Positions 8,600-17,663 of a DNA stretch of 64,000 nucleotides are shown in pieces. The translations under genes and the position numbers were made by a program. Under the pieces are notes generated by a model. The model was not told the origin of the DNA. It made no database searches and saw nothing but the letters and a program-made list of their open reading frames with translations. Within the stretch, counting starts at the first letter, position 1; each line of letters opens with the position of its first letter. This stretch comes from Brevibacterium atlanticum (lineage in GTDB: Bacteria > Actinomycetota > Actinomycetes > Actinomycetales > Brevibacteriaceae): NCBI RefSeq assembly GCF_011617245.1, contig NZ_CP050152.1:3710503-3774502 (forward strand), written 5' to 3'.

Positions 8600-10315
8600 T
8601 CAGAACAGCTGGCGGAAGTTCGTCCGGGCGAGGTCGACGAGCTCGTCGCCCTTACCCGAGAGCACCGTGCGGATGGCGTAGAGGGCGAAGCCCTTGGCCT
8701 GTTCGACGGTGATCGACGGCGGCATCGACAGCTCCTGGCGTTCGGTGACAACGTCGAGGACAGCGGGTCCGTCGTAGGCGAGGAACTCCTTGACCACCTT
8801 CGGCAGGTCCTTGGACTTCTCGACACGGAAGCCCTTGATCCCGACCGCCTCGGCGATGGCGGAGAAGTCGGGGTTGGCCAGGTCGGTGCCGAAGGTGACG
8901 AAGCCGGCGGCCTTCATCTCCAGCTCGACGAAGTTGAGCGAGGAGTTGTTGTACACGACCGTCTTCACCGGCAGCTTGTTCTGCGTGAGCGTGATGAGCT
9001 CACCGAGCAGCATGGACAGTCCACCGTCGCCGGCGAGGGCAATGGTCAGCCGGCTGTCGAACGCCGACTGCACGCCGACGCTCTGCGACAGCGCGTTGGC
9101 CATCGAACCGTGGCTGAAGGAGCCGATGAGGCGGCGCTTGCCGTTCATCGTCAGGTAACGGGCCGCCCACACCACCGGCGATCCGACGTCGGGGACGAAG
9201 ACCGCATCGTCATCGGCCATCTCGTCGATGAGCCGGGTCAGGTACTGCGGGTGGATGGTCCGCTTCGACGGGGTCGCGAGCTCGTCGAGATCCTTGCGGG
9301 TCTTCGCATAGTGCTTGGTCATCGCCTTGAGATGCGTGCTGCTGCGGTTGGGTTTGATCTGCGGCAGCAGGGCCTCGACGGTGTCGGCGACCGTGCCGAC
9401 GAGCGGGATGTCGACTTTCGTGCGCCGCCCGATCTGGGAGCCGCGTACATCGACCTGGATGACGGTCGCGTCCTCGGGGTAGAACTGCTGGTAGGGCAGG
9501 TCGGTGCCGAGCATGAGCAGGGTGTCGCAGTCCTTGAGCGCGGCGTACCCGGAGGAGAATCCGAGCAGGCCTGTCATGCCCACATCGTAGGGGTTGTCGT
9601 ACTCGACGAACTCCTTGCCGCGCAGCGAATGGACGATCGGCGCCTGCAGCTTCTCGGCGATTGCGAGCAGCTCGTCGTGGGCACCCTCGGTGCCGGCACC
9701 AGCGAGGATCGTCGTCTTCTTGCCCTTATTGAGCGCCTTCGCCGCGGCCTCGATCTGGGATTCGGCCGGGATTATGTGCGACGGGTAGCCCTTAACCACC
9801 TCGGCGGCGGCATCGATCTCGGACAGGCCGATGTCACCGGGGATGACGAGGACGGCGACGCCGCGCTTCTCGATCGCCTCGCGCATGGCGATGCGCAGCA
9901 AACGCGGCATCTGATCGGCGTGGGCGACATGTTCGACGTAGACGCTGCACTCGCGGAACACCTCGGTCGGGTGGGTCTCCTGGAAGTAGTTCGAGCCGAT
10001 CTCGTCGCTTGGGATGTGCGCGGCGATGGCGAGGACGGGCACACGAGAGCGCTGGGCGTCGTAGAGTCCGTTGATGAGGTGGAGGTTGCCCGGACCGCAG
10101 CTGCCCGCACAGACAGCGAGTTCACCGGTGAGCGCAGCTTCACCGCTGGCGGCGAAGGAGGCGGCTTCCTCATGGCGGACATGCACCCATTCCAGTTGCG
10201 GATTGACTCGCAGCGCATCGGTGAAGCCATTGAGCGAGTCTCCCGGGATGCCGTAGACGCGCTTGACTCCGCTGGCGACGAGGGTATCGACGATGTTTCT
10301 TGCGACGGTGGGCAT
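8600..10315 (-). CDS. poxB: Pyruvate:quinone oxidoreductase / pyruvate oxidase-type ThDP enzyme
   Basis: Thiamine-diphosphate and FAD enzyme of 571 residues. In actinobacterial relatives it oxidises pyruvate to acetate and CO2 and passes electrons to menaquinone at the membrane. The N-terminal ThDP domain has YGIPGDSLNGF and the catalytic Glu region RHEEAASFAASGEA. A central FAD-binding domain follows, then the C-terminal ThDP motif GDGGLSMLLGELITLTQNKLPV ending in NN. The start at MPTVARN is chosen because GGAAGGA precedes it at good spacing, whereas the frame extends 14 codons further without a site. The gene is monocistronic. Acetolactate synthase is a less likely alternative, given the similarity pattern and length. 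Confidence 0.88.
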   Translation of the reverse strand: MPTVARNIVDTLVASGVKRVYGIPGDSLNGFTDALRVNPQLEWVHVRHEEAASFAASGEAALTGELAVCAGSCGPGNLHLINGLYDAQRSRVPVLAIAAHIPSDEIGSNYFQETHPTEVFRECSVYVEHVAHADQMPRLLRIAMREAIEKRGVAVLVIPGDIGLSEIDAAAEVVKGYPSHIIPAESQIEAAAKALNKGKKTTILAGAGTEGAHDELLAIAEKLQAPIVHSLRGKEFVEYDNPYDVGMTGLLGFSSGYAALKDCDTLLMLGTDLPYQQFYPEDATVIQVDVRGSQIGRRTKVDIPLVGTVADTVEALLPQIKPNRSSTHLKAMTKHYAKTRKDLDELATPSKRTIHPQYLTRLIDEMADDDAVFVPDVGSPVVWAARYLTMNGKRRLIGSFSHGSMANALSQSVGVQSAFDSRLTIALAGDGGLSMLLGELITLTQNKLPVKTVVYNNSSLNFVELEMKAAGFVTFGTDLANPDFSAIAEAVGIKGFRVEKSKDLPKVVKEFLAYDGPAVLDVVTERQELSMPPSITVEQAKGFALYAIRTVLSGKGDELVDLARTNFRQLF

Positions 10316-10474
10316 TGACTTCCTTCCGTTGAAACACGAACGCCGGGGCACTGCCACGGTACCCGGCGGGGCTGCCCGCGATGGGGCCTTGACCTCGCCC
10401 TCAGTCTAGCCCCGCACACCCGCACCGAGGCTGTCCGATTCCTCACGCTCGCCTGCGGGAATACGCGGGAGCAA

Positions 10475-10495
10475 CCTCGCCGAGGTGGCCCGCCG
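10475..10495. repeat. 21-bp exact repeat, copy 1 (copy 2 at 12890-12910)
   Basis: This non-coding segment begins CCTCGCCGAGGTGGCCCGCC and matches 12890-12910 in direct orientation over 21 bases. It contains the over-represented decamer GCCGAGGYGG. The copies flank fic and the MFS gene 11717-12883. The region 10316-10559 shows no gene. Confidence 0.6.
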
Positions 10496-10559
10496 GAACG
10501 TCCGCACCTGCACTCGATCGACCCTGAAGAACATGACAAGCGATTTTCCATATCTCCGA

Positions 10560-10594
10560 AACGTGTAAAAAATTCGGCCAATTTTTTACACGTT
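10560..10594. promoter_or_regulatory. Perfect 15-bp-arm palindrome, candidate fic operator
   Basis: The arms AACGTGTAAAAAATT (10560-10574) and AATTTTTTACACGTT (10580-10594) are exact inverse complements around a CGGCC spacer. The segment is strikingly AT-rich for this genome and ends 27 bases before the fic start. TTTACA (10585-10590) in its right arm can serve as a -35 box for TAGACT at 10610-10615, so a protein bound here would block the promoter. A terminator for upstream transcription is less likely, because the upstream gene points away. Confidence 0.75.
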
Positions 10595-10621
10595 CCCTGA
10601 ACCTGGCAATAGACTTGTCAT

Positions 10622-11701
10622 ATGTGGACACCGACTGAGCCATACAATCAACTGCGAGAACCACCGATTGAGAAGCTCGAATCCCGCGAGGTCCTCAAGG
10701 CGACGACAGAGGCACGAGCCGGCCTGGCCGCGCTCGACCAGGCAATCCACCGCCTACCCAATCCGTCGATACTGCTCAACGCGGTCACGCTGCTTGAAGC
10801 GCAGGCGAGCTCGGAAATCGAGAACATCGTGACGACTACCGACGAGCTGTTCCAACTTGCCTCGGTAGAGAGTGCCCATGCCAACCCTGCAACACGCGAG
10901 ACACTTCGCTACAGAACTGCACTGTACACGGGGATCGAGGCACTGGATTCTCGCCCTTTGTCCACCATCACTGCGACACAGGTCTGTTCGAGCCTCAGCG
11001 GCCGGGACATGCGCATCCGCGATCTTCCCGGCACATTCATCGGAGACCCAATCGCACACACCATTCGGTACACTCCACCGGACGGTCCCAGCGTCATCGC
11101 CGATAAACTCGATGACTGGGAACGCTTTGTGCACGGGGACCACAAGCTCGACCCTCTGGTGGTCATGGCGGCAGCTCACTACCATTTCGAAGCCATTCAC
11201 CCATTCCCCGATGGGAACGGTCGGACCGGAAGAATTCTCAACATCCTCATGCTGATCGAATCCGAACTGCTGCGGGAACCGGTGCTGTATCTTTCCCGAT
11301 ACATCATCGAAAACAAAAATGAGTATTACCGACTTCTGCTCGCGGTCACGAGAGACTCTGCGTGGGAAGAGTGGATTCTCTTCATGCTCGAAGCAGTCCG
11401 CCAGACAGCAAACCTGACGCTTGATCTCATCGACAAGGTCCAAGGGCTTCAAGACGATTTCCGCTCCGAAATGAAGACGAAGACTGCAATCGGCGCGAAC
11501 TCCGACGTGCTCGACCTGTTGTTCGAGCGCCCCTATTGCCGAATCGTCGATGTCATCGAACGTGGGCAGGTCTCTCGACCAACTGCTTCCAAATGGCTGA
11601 ATGAGCTCGTGTCTCAGTCGATGTTGGACACTGTCAAAGTGGGCAGAGACCGTCTATTCATCAACTCGCGACTGCTGAAAGTTCTATCTCGACCCATCTG
11701 A
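10622..11701 (+). CDS. Fic family protein (AMP-transferase) with C-terminal winged helix
   Basis: Fic enzymes transfer AMP from ATP to hydroxyls on target proteins. It has 359 residues. The active-site loop HPFPDGNGRTGR lies at residues 193-204, complete with the catalytic His and the phosphate-binding Asn/Arg. An inhibitory motif of the S-x-x-x-E-N type (SSEIEN, residues 63-68) precedes the Fic core, so this is the self-inhibited class with the helix N-terminal to the core. Residues ~295-359 look like a DNA-binding winged helix (RGQVSRPTASKWLNELV), suggesting it may bind its own upstream palindrome. The mRNA is probably leaderless (TAGACT six bases before ATG). It ends 15 bases from the convergent MFS gene. 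The target is unknown. Confidence 0.9.
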   Translation: MWTPTEPYNQLREPPIEKLESREVLKATTEARAGLAALDQAIHRLPNPSILLNAVTLLEAQASSEIENIVTTTDELFQLASVESAHANPATRETLRYRTALYTGIEALDSRPLSTITATQVCSSLSGRDMRIRDLPGTFIGDPIAHTIRYTPPDGPSVIADKLDDWERFVHGDHKLDPLVVMAAAHYHFEAIHPFPDGNGRTGRILNILMLIESELLREPVLYLSRYIIENKNEYYRLLLAVTRDSAWEEWILFMLEAVRQTANLTLDLIDKVQGLQDDFRSEMKTKTAIGANSDVLDLLFERPYCRIVDVIERGQVSRPTASKWLNELVSQSMLDTVKVGRDRLFINSRLLKVLSRPI

Positions 11702-11716
11702 TTCCCAAATCCACCA

Positions 11717-12883
11717 TCACGTCCGCGCCGACAGCACCGTCGCCAGAGTGAGCAGGCCAGCCATGGTCACCGCCATCATCGGGTACCCGCCGAGCATTCC
11801 GGCCAGCGCCGGGCCCGCCACCGGGGCCAGCGCCGTGCCGGCGGTGATCGGGGCGACGAAGACGCCGTTGACTGCCCCGAAGTTCTTCGTCCCCCACCGG
11901 TCGGAGACCGCCTTCGCCTGCAGCAGGGTCATGCAGCCGCGCACTCCCCCGGTGACCATCGCAATGCCGATGAGCAGCCAGATCGGGCCGGGCACGAAGG
12001 CGAGCAGCCACAGTCCCACCGCGCCCGCGGCGAAGAGGATGACCGTGCGCGTCCGGGTCGACGAATGCCTCTCGAGGCTCGGGTAGCCGAAGCGTCCGGC
12101 CACCTGCCCGAACCCGACGAGCCCGAGCGCGATGGCGGCCAGACTGTAGCCGGCTCCGCGTTCGATGATGAGCGGGATGATGTTGATCGTCACCGCGAAG
12201 AGGGTGAAGGTCGCGAACGCCACGGCGATCTGGAGGGTGATGAACCGGGGGTGGCGGGTGACTGTGCGCAGTTCGGCCCGGCTCGGGCGTTCGGTGCGTT
12301 CGGCCTCCTCGTCGGTCCAAGATCGGTTGAGGAAGAACAAGTGCATCGGCAGCGCGAGGACCGCGAGCAGCCCCGCGAGGACGCCATAGGTTCCGCGCCA
12401 GCCGAGTGCGTCGATGAGCCAGGCGATGATCGGGGCGAACACCGTCGAGGCGAGCCCGCCGACGAGCGTGATCATCGTCAGCGGCTTCGTCCGCTCCGGT
12501 CCGTACCAGCGGGTGATGACGGCGAAGGCCGGCGGGTAGAGCGTCGCAGCCTGCGCGAAGCCAGCGAGGATCCAGGCGGCGAAGAAGACAGGGAGGTTCG
12601 GGGCGATCGCGACGAGACCGAGTGCCACGACGCCGATGAGCGTGCCCGTGCCCATGATCAGCCTGGGCCCGTGGTCGTCGAGCATCCGCCCGACCGCAGG
12701 TCCCATGAGCGCGGAGACGATGAGGCCGAGAGTCAGTGCGGCCGTGACGGTCGTGTGACTCCATCCCATGTCCGCGGAGATCGGCGTGACCGCGACCGGC
12801 AGCGAATAGTAGAGCAGGCCCCAGCAGACCAGCTCGGCCAGGCACAGCGCGGTCAGTCCTCCGCGCGGCCTATCGGTGACCAT
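11717..12883 (-). CDS. MFS transporter overlapping the end of jetD
   Basis: Major facilitator of 388 residues with about twelve helices. Motif A lies in the helix 2-3 loop (GRMLDDHGPRLIMG). RWYGPERTKPLTMITLVGGLASTVFAP resembles the monocarboxylate/oxalate-formate-like branch of MFS, but the substrate is unknown. Its ATG lies 14 bases inside the 3' end of jetD, so it should be transcribed and perhaps translated together with the Wadjet operon. MFS proteins are not a recognised Wadjet component, so this may simply reflect operon packing. It converges on fic with a 15-base gap. Confidence 0.85.
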   Translation of the reverse strand: MVTDRPRGGLTALCLAELVCWGLLYYSLPVAVTPISADMGWSHTTVTAALTLGLIVSALMGPAVGRMLDDHGPRLIMGTGTLIGVVALGLVAIAPNLPVFFAAWILAGFAQAATLYPPAFAVITRWYGPERTKPLTMITLVGGLASTVFAPIIAWLIDALGWRGTYGVLAGLLAVLALPMHLFFLNRSWTDEEAERTERPSRAELRTVTRHPRFITLQIAVAFATFTLFAVTINIIPLIIERGAGYSLAAIALGLVGFGQVAGRFGYPSLERHSSTRTRTVILFAAGAVGLWLLAFVPGPIWLLIGIAMVTGGVRGCMTLLQAKAVSDRWGTKNFGAVNGVFVAPITAGTALAPVAGPALAGMLGGYPMMAVTMAGLLTLATVLSART

Positions 12884-14231
12884 CAGGTCCCTCGCCGAGG
12901 TGGCCCGCCGTCGTATCCCCGACCGCGGACTGCAGCCGGTTCAGTGCCGTCTCCCAGGGGATCCGTTCCTGTTCGAGACGGACGTTGCCTTCGGTGCGGA
13001 GGCGGTCGAGGGTGCGAGTTTCGGAACCGGTCAGCCGTGGGAGCGTTCCGGTGCTCGGCTTCGGTTCGGGCACCCACAGGTCTTCATGCGCAACCAAAGT
13101 GGCCTCGTCCATGAGCACGGATTCGACCGTGGGCAGGTGACTGCGGAGGCGGTTGAGGATCGCGAAGCCGTGCGAGTCGAGGTCGCCCCAGTAGATGGTG
13201 CGGGTTCCCGCGATCCAGTCGAGGCGAGCCACTTGGTCGACGGCATAGCCGGATCCGTGCACGGCCACCGCGTCGGGCCAGGCCGGCATGGCGAGCACGG
13301 ATTCGAGGTTCTCGAAGACGAAGACCACCTTCGGCAGCAGCGGCAGGCGACTGATTTGGGAGATCGGTGCGGTGATGTCGGCGAGGCGGCCGGAAGGTAG
13401 GTCGGCACTCGCGGAGGCGGTGCCTGAGCCGGCGACGCATGGAGTCGCGACGCTCGGGGTCGCAACATCTGCGCCGGGAAGCAGCGCCGGGTCGAGGATG
13501 CGCAGACGCAACCGCGGTTCGGCATCGAGGACGGATATGGCGTCGGCGTGGCCGATCCCTGCAAGCAGTGCGGTGACGAGACTGCGGTGAGCCTCGAACC
13601 ATTTCGAATCGACTCCGCGGATGGGCAGCTGCCGAGGTCGCAGCGAACCGAGCCGGTGGCCGCGCAGCCAGTCGACGACGTCGACCACTGTGGTGAAGGC
13701 AGCATCACCGAGCCCGAGAATCCGCTTCGCCTGTGTTCGGATGGCTGTGGCGAGGGCGTCACCGGCCGCATCCTCGTCACTGTCCGGATCACCATCACCG
13801 TCCGGCAACTCGTCTCGGGTCCGACTCCCGCCGGCATCTGCGAACCGCCGCCGGATCGACGCGGCACGATCGCGCAGTCGCCGCCAGTCGCGAGCGATTT
13901 CGCCGCCGACGAAGGCAGCCACCTCGTCGGGCGTCGTCAGGCGCAGTCGGATGGGGACACGTTGGCGGCCGATGCGTGCCCAGTTGCGTTCCTCCCAGTC
14001 GATCTCGAGTCCCGAGGCAACGGTTCCGCTCGCCTTCTCATCAACGGCCCGCCAGCTCGCGGCCCAGTCGGCTGCGGCATTCTGATCGGCCAGCACCTGT
14101 TTCTCCGTCGGCGGCTGGAGGGCGAGCTCGACGCGCACTTCACCGACCGCCTCCGCCGCCCAGGCCGCCATCGACGAGGACAGACGCTTGCGCACCTGTG
14201 CCCGAGCCTCGGCGACGGAGAGCATGGTCAT
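12870..14231 (-). CDS. jetD: Wadjet nuclease subunit JetD
   Basis: DNA-cleaving subunit of the Wadjet anti-plasmid system. In characterised systems the JetABC SMC-like motor extrudes circular DNA and JetD cuts it. It has 453 residues. The N-terminal half matches the DUF3322 layout (LEIDWEERNWARIGRQRVPIRL around residues 75-95). The C-terminal half is DUF2220 with a TOPRIM-like core similar to topoisomerase VI: VVFVFENLES near residue 304 supplies the conserved Glu, and YWGDLDSHGF near 345 supplies the acidic pair. An acidic insert (about 143-165) is a likely loop. It overlaps jetC by four bases (ATGA) and the downstream MFS gene by 14. Confidence 0.92.
   Translation of the reverse strand: MTMLSVAEARAQVRKRLSSSMAAWAAEAVGEVRVELALQPPTEKQVLADQNAAADWAASWRAVDEKASGTVASGLEIDWEERNWARIGRQRVPIRLRLTTPDEVAAFVGGEIARDWRRLRDRAASIRRRFADAGGSRTRDELPDGDGDPDSDEDAAGDALATAIRTQAKRILGLGDAAFTTVVDVVDWLRGHRLGSLRPRQLPIRGVDSKWFEAHRSLVTALLAGIGHADAISVLDAEPRLRLRILDPALLPGADVATPSVATPCVAGSGTASASADLPSGRLADITAPISQISRLPLLPKVVFVFENLESVLAMPAWPDAVAVHGSGYAVDQVARLDWIAGTRTIYWGDLDSHGFAILNRLRSHLPTVESVLMDEATLVAHEDLWVPEPKPSTGTLPRLTGSETRTLDRLRTEGNVRLEQERIPWETALNRLQSAVGDTTAGHLGEGPDGHR
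12890..12910. repeat. 21-bp exact repeat, copy 2 (copy 1 at 10475-10495)
   Basis: This segment lies within the last codons of jetD, just upstream of the overlapping MFS start. It is identical over 21 bases to 10475-10495 and contains the decamer GCCGAGGTGG at 12894-12903. Confidence 0.6.
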
Positions 14232-17200
14232 CGGCCGTCGGACTCCTCGAATTCGAACTCAGCGGAGGTGTCGGACGCACTCTCGGCAACCGCCTCGGCG
14301 GGGGATTCGTCCTTCTCGTCCCACACCATCGTCGAGGTCAGCGTCTTCTGTCGGCTCGGGTTCTCGATCGAGGTCGCCGCCCCCACATAGGGTTCGATCG
14401 TCTGCAGCAGCTTCTGCGGGGTGGCGAGCACCATGTGGAAGCCGAACTCGATGAAGATATCGAGCGCCATCCGCGTATACCGGGTGTCGGCCTTGTCGAA
14501 GGCCTCGTCGAGGATGATCGTGCCGTACTTCGAGATCGCCTCGTCCGGGTCGGCCAGCTGATAGCGCAGCGCCGCGGCCAGGCAGAAGATCACGAGCTTC
14601 TGCTGCTGCCCGCCGGACATCGCCGCACCCGAATCGTAGGTCGCGTGCGCACGCCCGTGGTCGTCGATCTCCTCGGCGAGGAAAGACACATGCAGCCGCG
14701 TGTCCAGGCATTGGGTCTTCCATACCTTGTCGACGTGCTCGCTCGAGGCGAATCGGCGCATCACCTCGGCGAGCGTGTCATACTTCTTCTCCGCGGTCTC
14801 CATATCGTCCTCACCCCAGCTGCCGGCGGCGACGAAGCGCAGATCGGCGATGAAGGCGTTGACGGTCTCCGACCGGCGCGTCTTGACCTTCAGCCGCAGG
14901 TACCGGTCCTCGTCGAACTGCGACCGCAGCAGCGACGAGTTGATCGGGGCGACCCGGTCCTCGATCTCGCGCGGGGCTGCGTGGATCTCGTTGAGCAGCT
15001 CGCCGATGAGGTCGCGCGAGCGCTGCTGGAGCAGCTCCCGGAACCGGTTCTCATGATCGGGCAGACCGTGCGCCTCGATCTCATCGAGCATCGCCAGATA
15101 CGCTCGCCGATCGTCGACCTCAGCTGTGAGCTGGGAGGACACAGACGGCCATGCGGCCTTGAACTCCGCGGCCAACCGGGTCACGGACTGACCGGCCCGG
15201 CTCGCTTCGGCCTGGGCTCGGTCCTTCTCCTCCTGCAGGGTCTGCGAGACCTGCTGCCCCACCTCGGCGAGGTTCTCCCGCTTGATGCTGCGTTGGATCT
15301 TCCGGAACCGGGCATCCAATTCCTCGCCGAGGTGGCCGTCCACCTCGGGGATGCGACCGGCGTTGACGTCGTCTTCGATCCGGGTGATGCCCGACCGCAG
15401 CCCCGTCGATTCCTCGTTCGCCCGGCGCAGGGCGTAGTCGGCCTCGGAGCGTGCGGTCTCGGCGGCGTCCTTGGTCGCCTTCGCTTCGCGTTCGGCACCG
15501 ATCGCCTGCTGCAGATCACCGTCAGCGTCTTCGAGTTCGGCCAACTGACGTTCGAGTGTGGCGACCTTCTCGGCGGCGCTGTCCCGGTCGACGTCACGCC
15601 AGGCCTGTTCGCGGATGCCGGCGAGGATGCCGCGCCGGCGGTGGGCCTGTGCGGTCTCCGCGTCAGCGGCGGCGACGACCTGTTCCGCCTCCGCCAGCTC
15701 CGCCTGGGCTTCCTTGAGTGATTCGATGAGGGCCTCGAGTTTGGCTTCCCGATCGCCGAGGACCCATTGGCTGCGGTCGTCGATGCGACGGCGGTCGTCC
15801 TTCTCGTACCGCGTGCGTGAGGTCTTGATCTGGCCTTTGACGGTGACGGCGCGGGGGTGGTCGTCGAGTTCGTCGGGGTGGTCGACGCAGGCGAAGTCGA
15901 AGCGTTCGGACAGGGTGGACCGCACCCAGTCGCCGAACCCAGTGTCGGACACATGCACCTTGTTGACCAAGGATTTCTCGCTGCCAACGGGGCGGGGACC
16001 AGGCACGGTGTGCGGGATCTCCTCGAACACGAGACGGCCGCGGATGTGGTGGGCGTCGACCCACGTGCGCACCGCGGAGAGGTTCTCGGACCGAACAAGG
16101 ACGGTCAGCGCCATGGGACGCAGCACGCGTTCGATCGCCCCGGTCCACCGCGCCTCGTCAGGGTCGACCTCGATGAGTTCGGCGGCGAAGGGCAGGGACT
16201 TCTCGCTCAGCCCGGTGCCGGCGGCGAGTTCTGAGCGGATCGCCATGAGGTTGTTCGGCACAGTCGAACCCGAGCGGCGCAGGGATTCGATCTCGCCTTC
16301 GAGTTCGCGGACCCGGGCACGAGCCTGGGAGAACCGGTCGTGGTCAGCGTGGCTGGGGCCGGCGACCTGGGCGTCGTCGTCGAGGCTGGCGGCGATCTGG
16401 GCCTGGAGTTCGGCGAATTCCGCGGCCGTGGTCGGGGCGGAATCGATGCCGGCCTGTTCGAGCTGGCGGGCCAGTCCGGCCCAGCGTTCGGCGATGGCGC
16501 GGCGTTCGGTCTCGGCGGAGTCGATGCGCTGCTGGAGGTGCTCGGCCTCCGAGCCTCCGAGTTCGAGGGTGGCCCGCCTCGCCAGGTCATATTCGTCGAC
16601 GGCGGCGGTGTAGTCGCGGCCCGCCCGATCGGCGGTGACTTCGAGTTCGACGATCCGCCTCGTCAGAGCCGAGAGGTCGGTGCGGAGGATGTCGAGTTCG
16701 CGGCGCTTCTGATAGGGCAGCAGGGATTCGCTCAGTGCGATCGACTTCGCGGCGATGTCGTTGGCGGTTTCGAAGCTCGCGGCGGCCTCGCGCAGCTGCT
16801 GCAGGTGGTCGCGCTGTTTGCGCAGCTGGACGACATGGTCGTGGGCATCCTTGAGGTCGCCGAACTGGGCGACGGCGGTGTCGGCGAGGTCGAAGGTCGC
16901 CGGGGTCTCGAGCATATGGTCGCGGAAGAGCCGGTCGAGGCTGTCGAGGCTCTTGGCCGACTGGGTCTTGTGCAGCAGCTGGAGGGCGGACTCGTCGGCC
17001 ATGCCGAAGGTCTTGCGCATCCGCGCGTAGAACTTTCCGTGGTGACCGTTCGAGGTGACCATCGGGCCGGTCGGCTTTGAGCCTACGGGTTTCGAGTCCT
17101 GAGCGGGCATAGTGCTGGAGTTCGGCGAGGTCGAGTTCGGCGCGTTCCCATACACACGCGTCGGAGAGGTCCGTCGTCTTCGTGCCCGAGCCCTTGATGA

Positions 17201-17663
17201 AGAAGAGTCGGGCCAGGGACAGCGGTCGGTCGGTGCCGTTGTCATAGCGGAGGATGATGCCCGACCAGGTGGCACGGGGGCGCAGGTATTTGCTGACGAC
17301 CCGGTCCTCTTCGGTGTCGGCGGTCCGGGTCCAGGCCCCGCGGACATAGCTGACGAGGCTGCGCTGGTCGAGCCGGGCACCCGCGGTCTGGGCCGCGACG
17401 TTGAAGCGCAGCCACTTGTCCGGGGTGAGGACCGCGGCGATGCCGTCGAGCAGGGAGGACTTGCCCGAACCCGAGGGTCCGGTGATGAGGTGGCCCTTGT
17501 GGGAGACGGGGATGCGGTGGATGTCGGCGTCGAAGGTGCCCCAGTTGGCGATCTGGATCTCACTCAGCCGCCACTGACTGCCGACATCGGGACGGTTCGC
17601 CCCACGGGCTCGCGCCTGATCGGCGACGAAGGCCGCATCGAGCGGGAAGAGTGCCTCGGTCAC
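14228..17663 (-). pseudogene. jetC: Wadjet SMC-like ATPase JetC, split by an apparent +1 frameshift
   Basis: Motor ATPase of Wadjet, a MukB-like SMC protein that extrudes plasmid loops. Codons 1-201 (from 17663) encode the N-terminal half-ATPase with Walker A GPSGSGKS at residues 62-69. Near 17060 the coding sense moves to the +1 frame at VTSNGHHGKFYARMRK and continues for about 940 residues. That part covers two long coiled coils around a hinge (about 16600-15150), then the ABC signature SGGQQQKLVIFCLAAAL and Walker B TIILDEAFDKAD. Joined, the product is about 1144 residues, normal for JetC. Unshifted, translation would give 358 residues with a scrambled tail and no complete ATP site. Removing one G of the GG at 17059-17060 restores the frame. 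It overlaps jetB and jetD by ATGA. Confidence 0.88.

Noticed and set aside
10443-10664. Minus-strand open frame of 73 codons across the fic promoter
   Set aside because: It covers the palindrome and the start of fic, has no ribosome site, and shows no domain.
13733-15721. Plus-strand open frame of 662 codons opposite jetC/jetD
   Set aside because: It has no recognisable domain, lies antisense to the conserved Wadjet genes, and its composition mirrors their codon bias.
17055-17110. Programmed +1 frameshifting as the explanation for jetC
   Set aside because: There is no stop codon in the first frame at the site, no classical slippery or stimulatory motif, and the first frame runs on for 157 nonsense residues. 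A simple one-base insertion or sequencing error is more economical.
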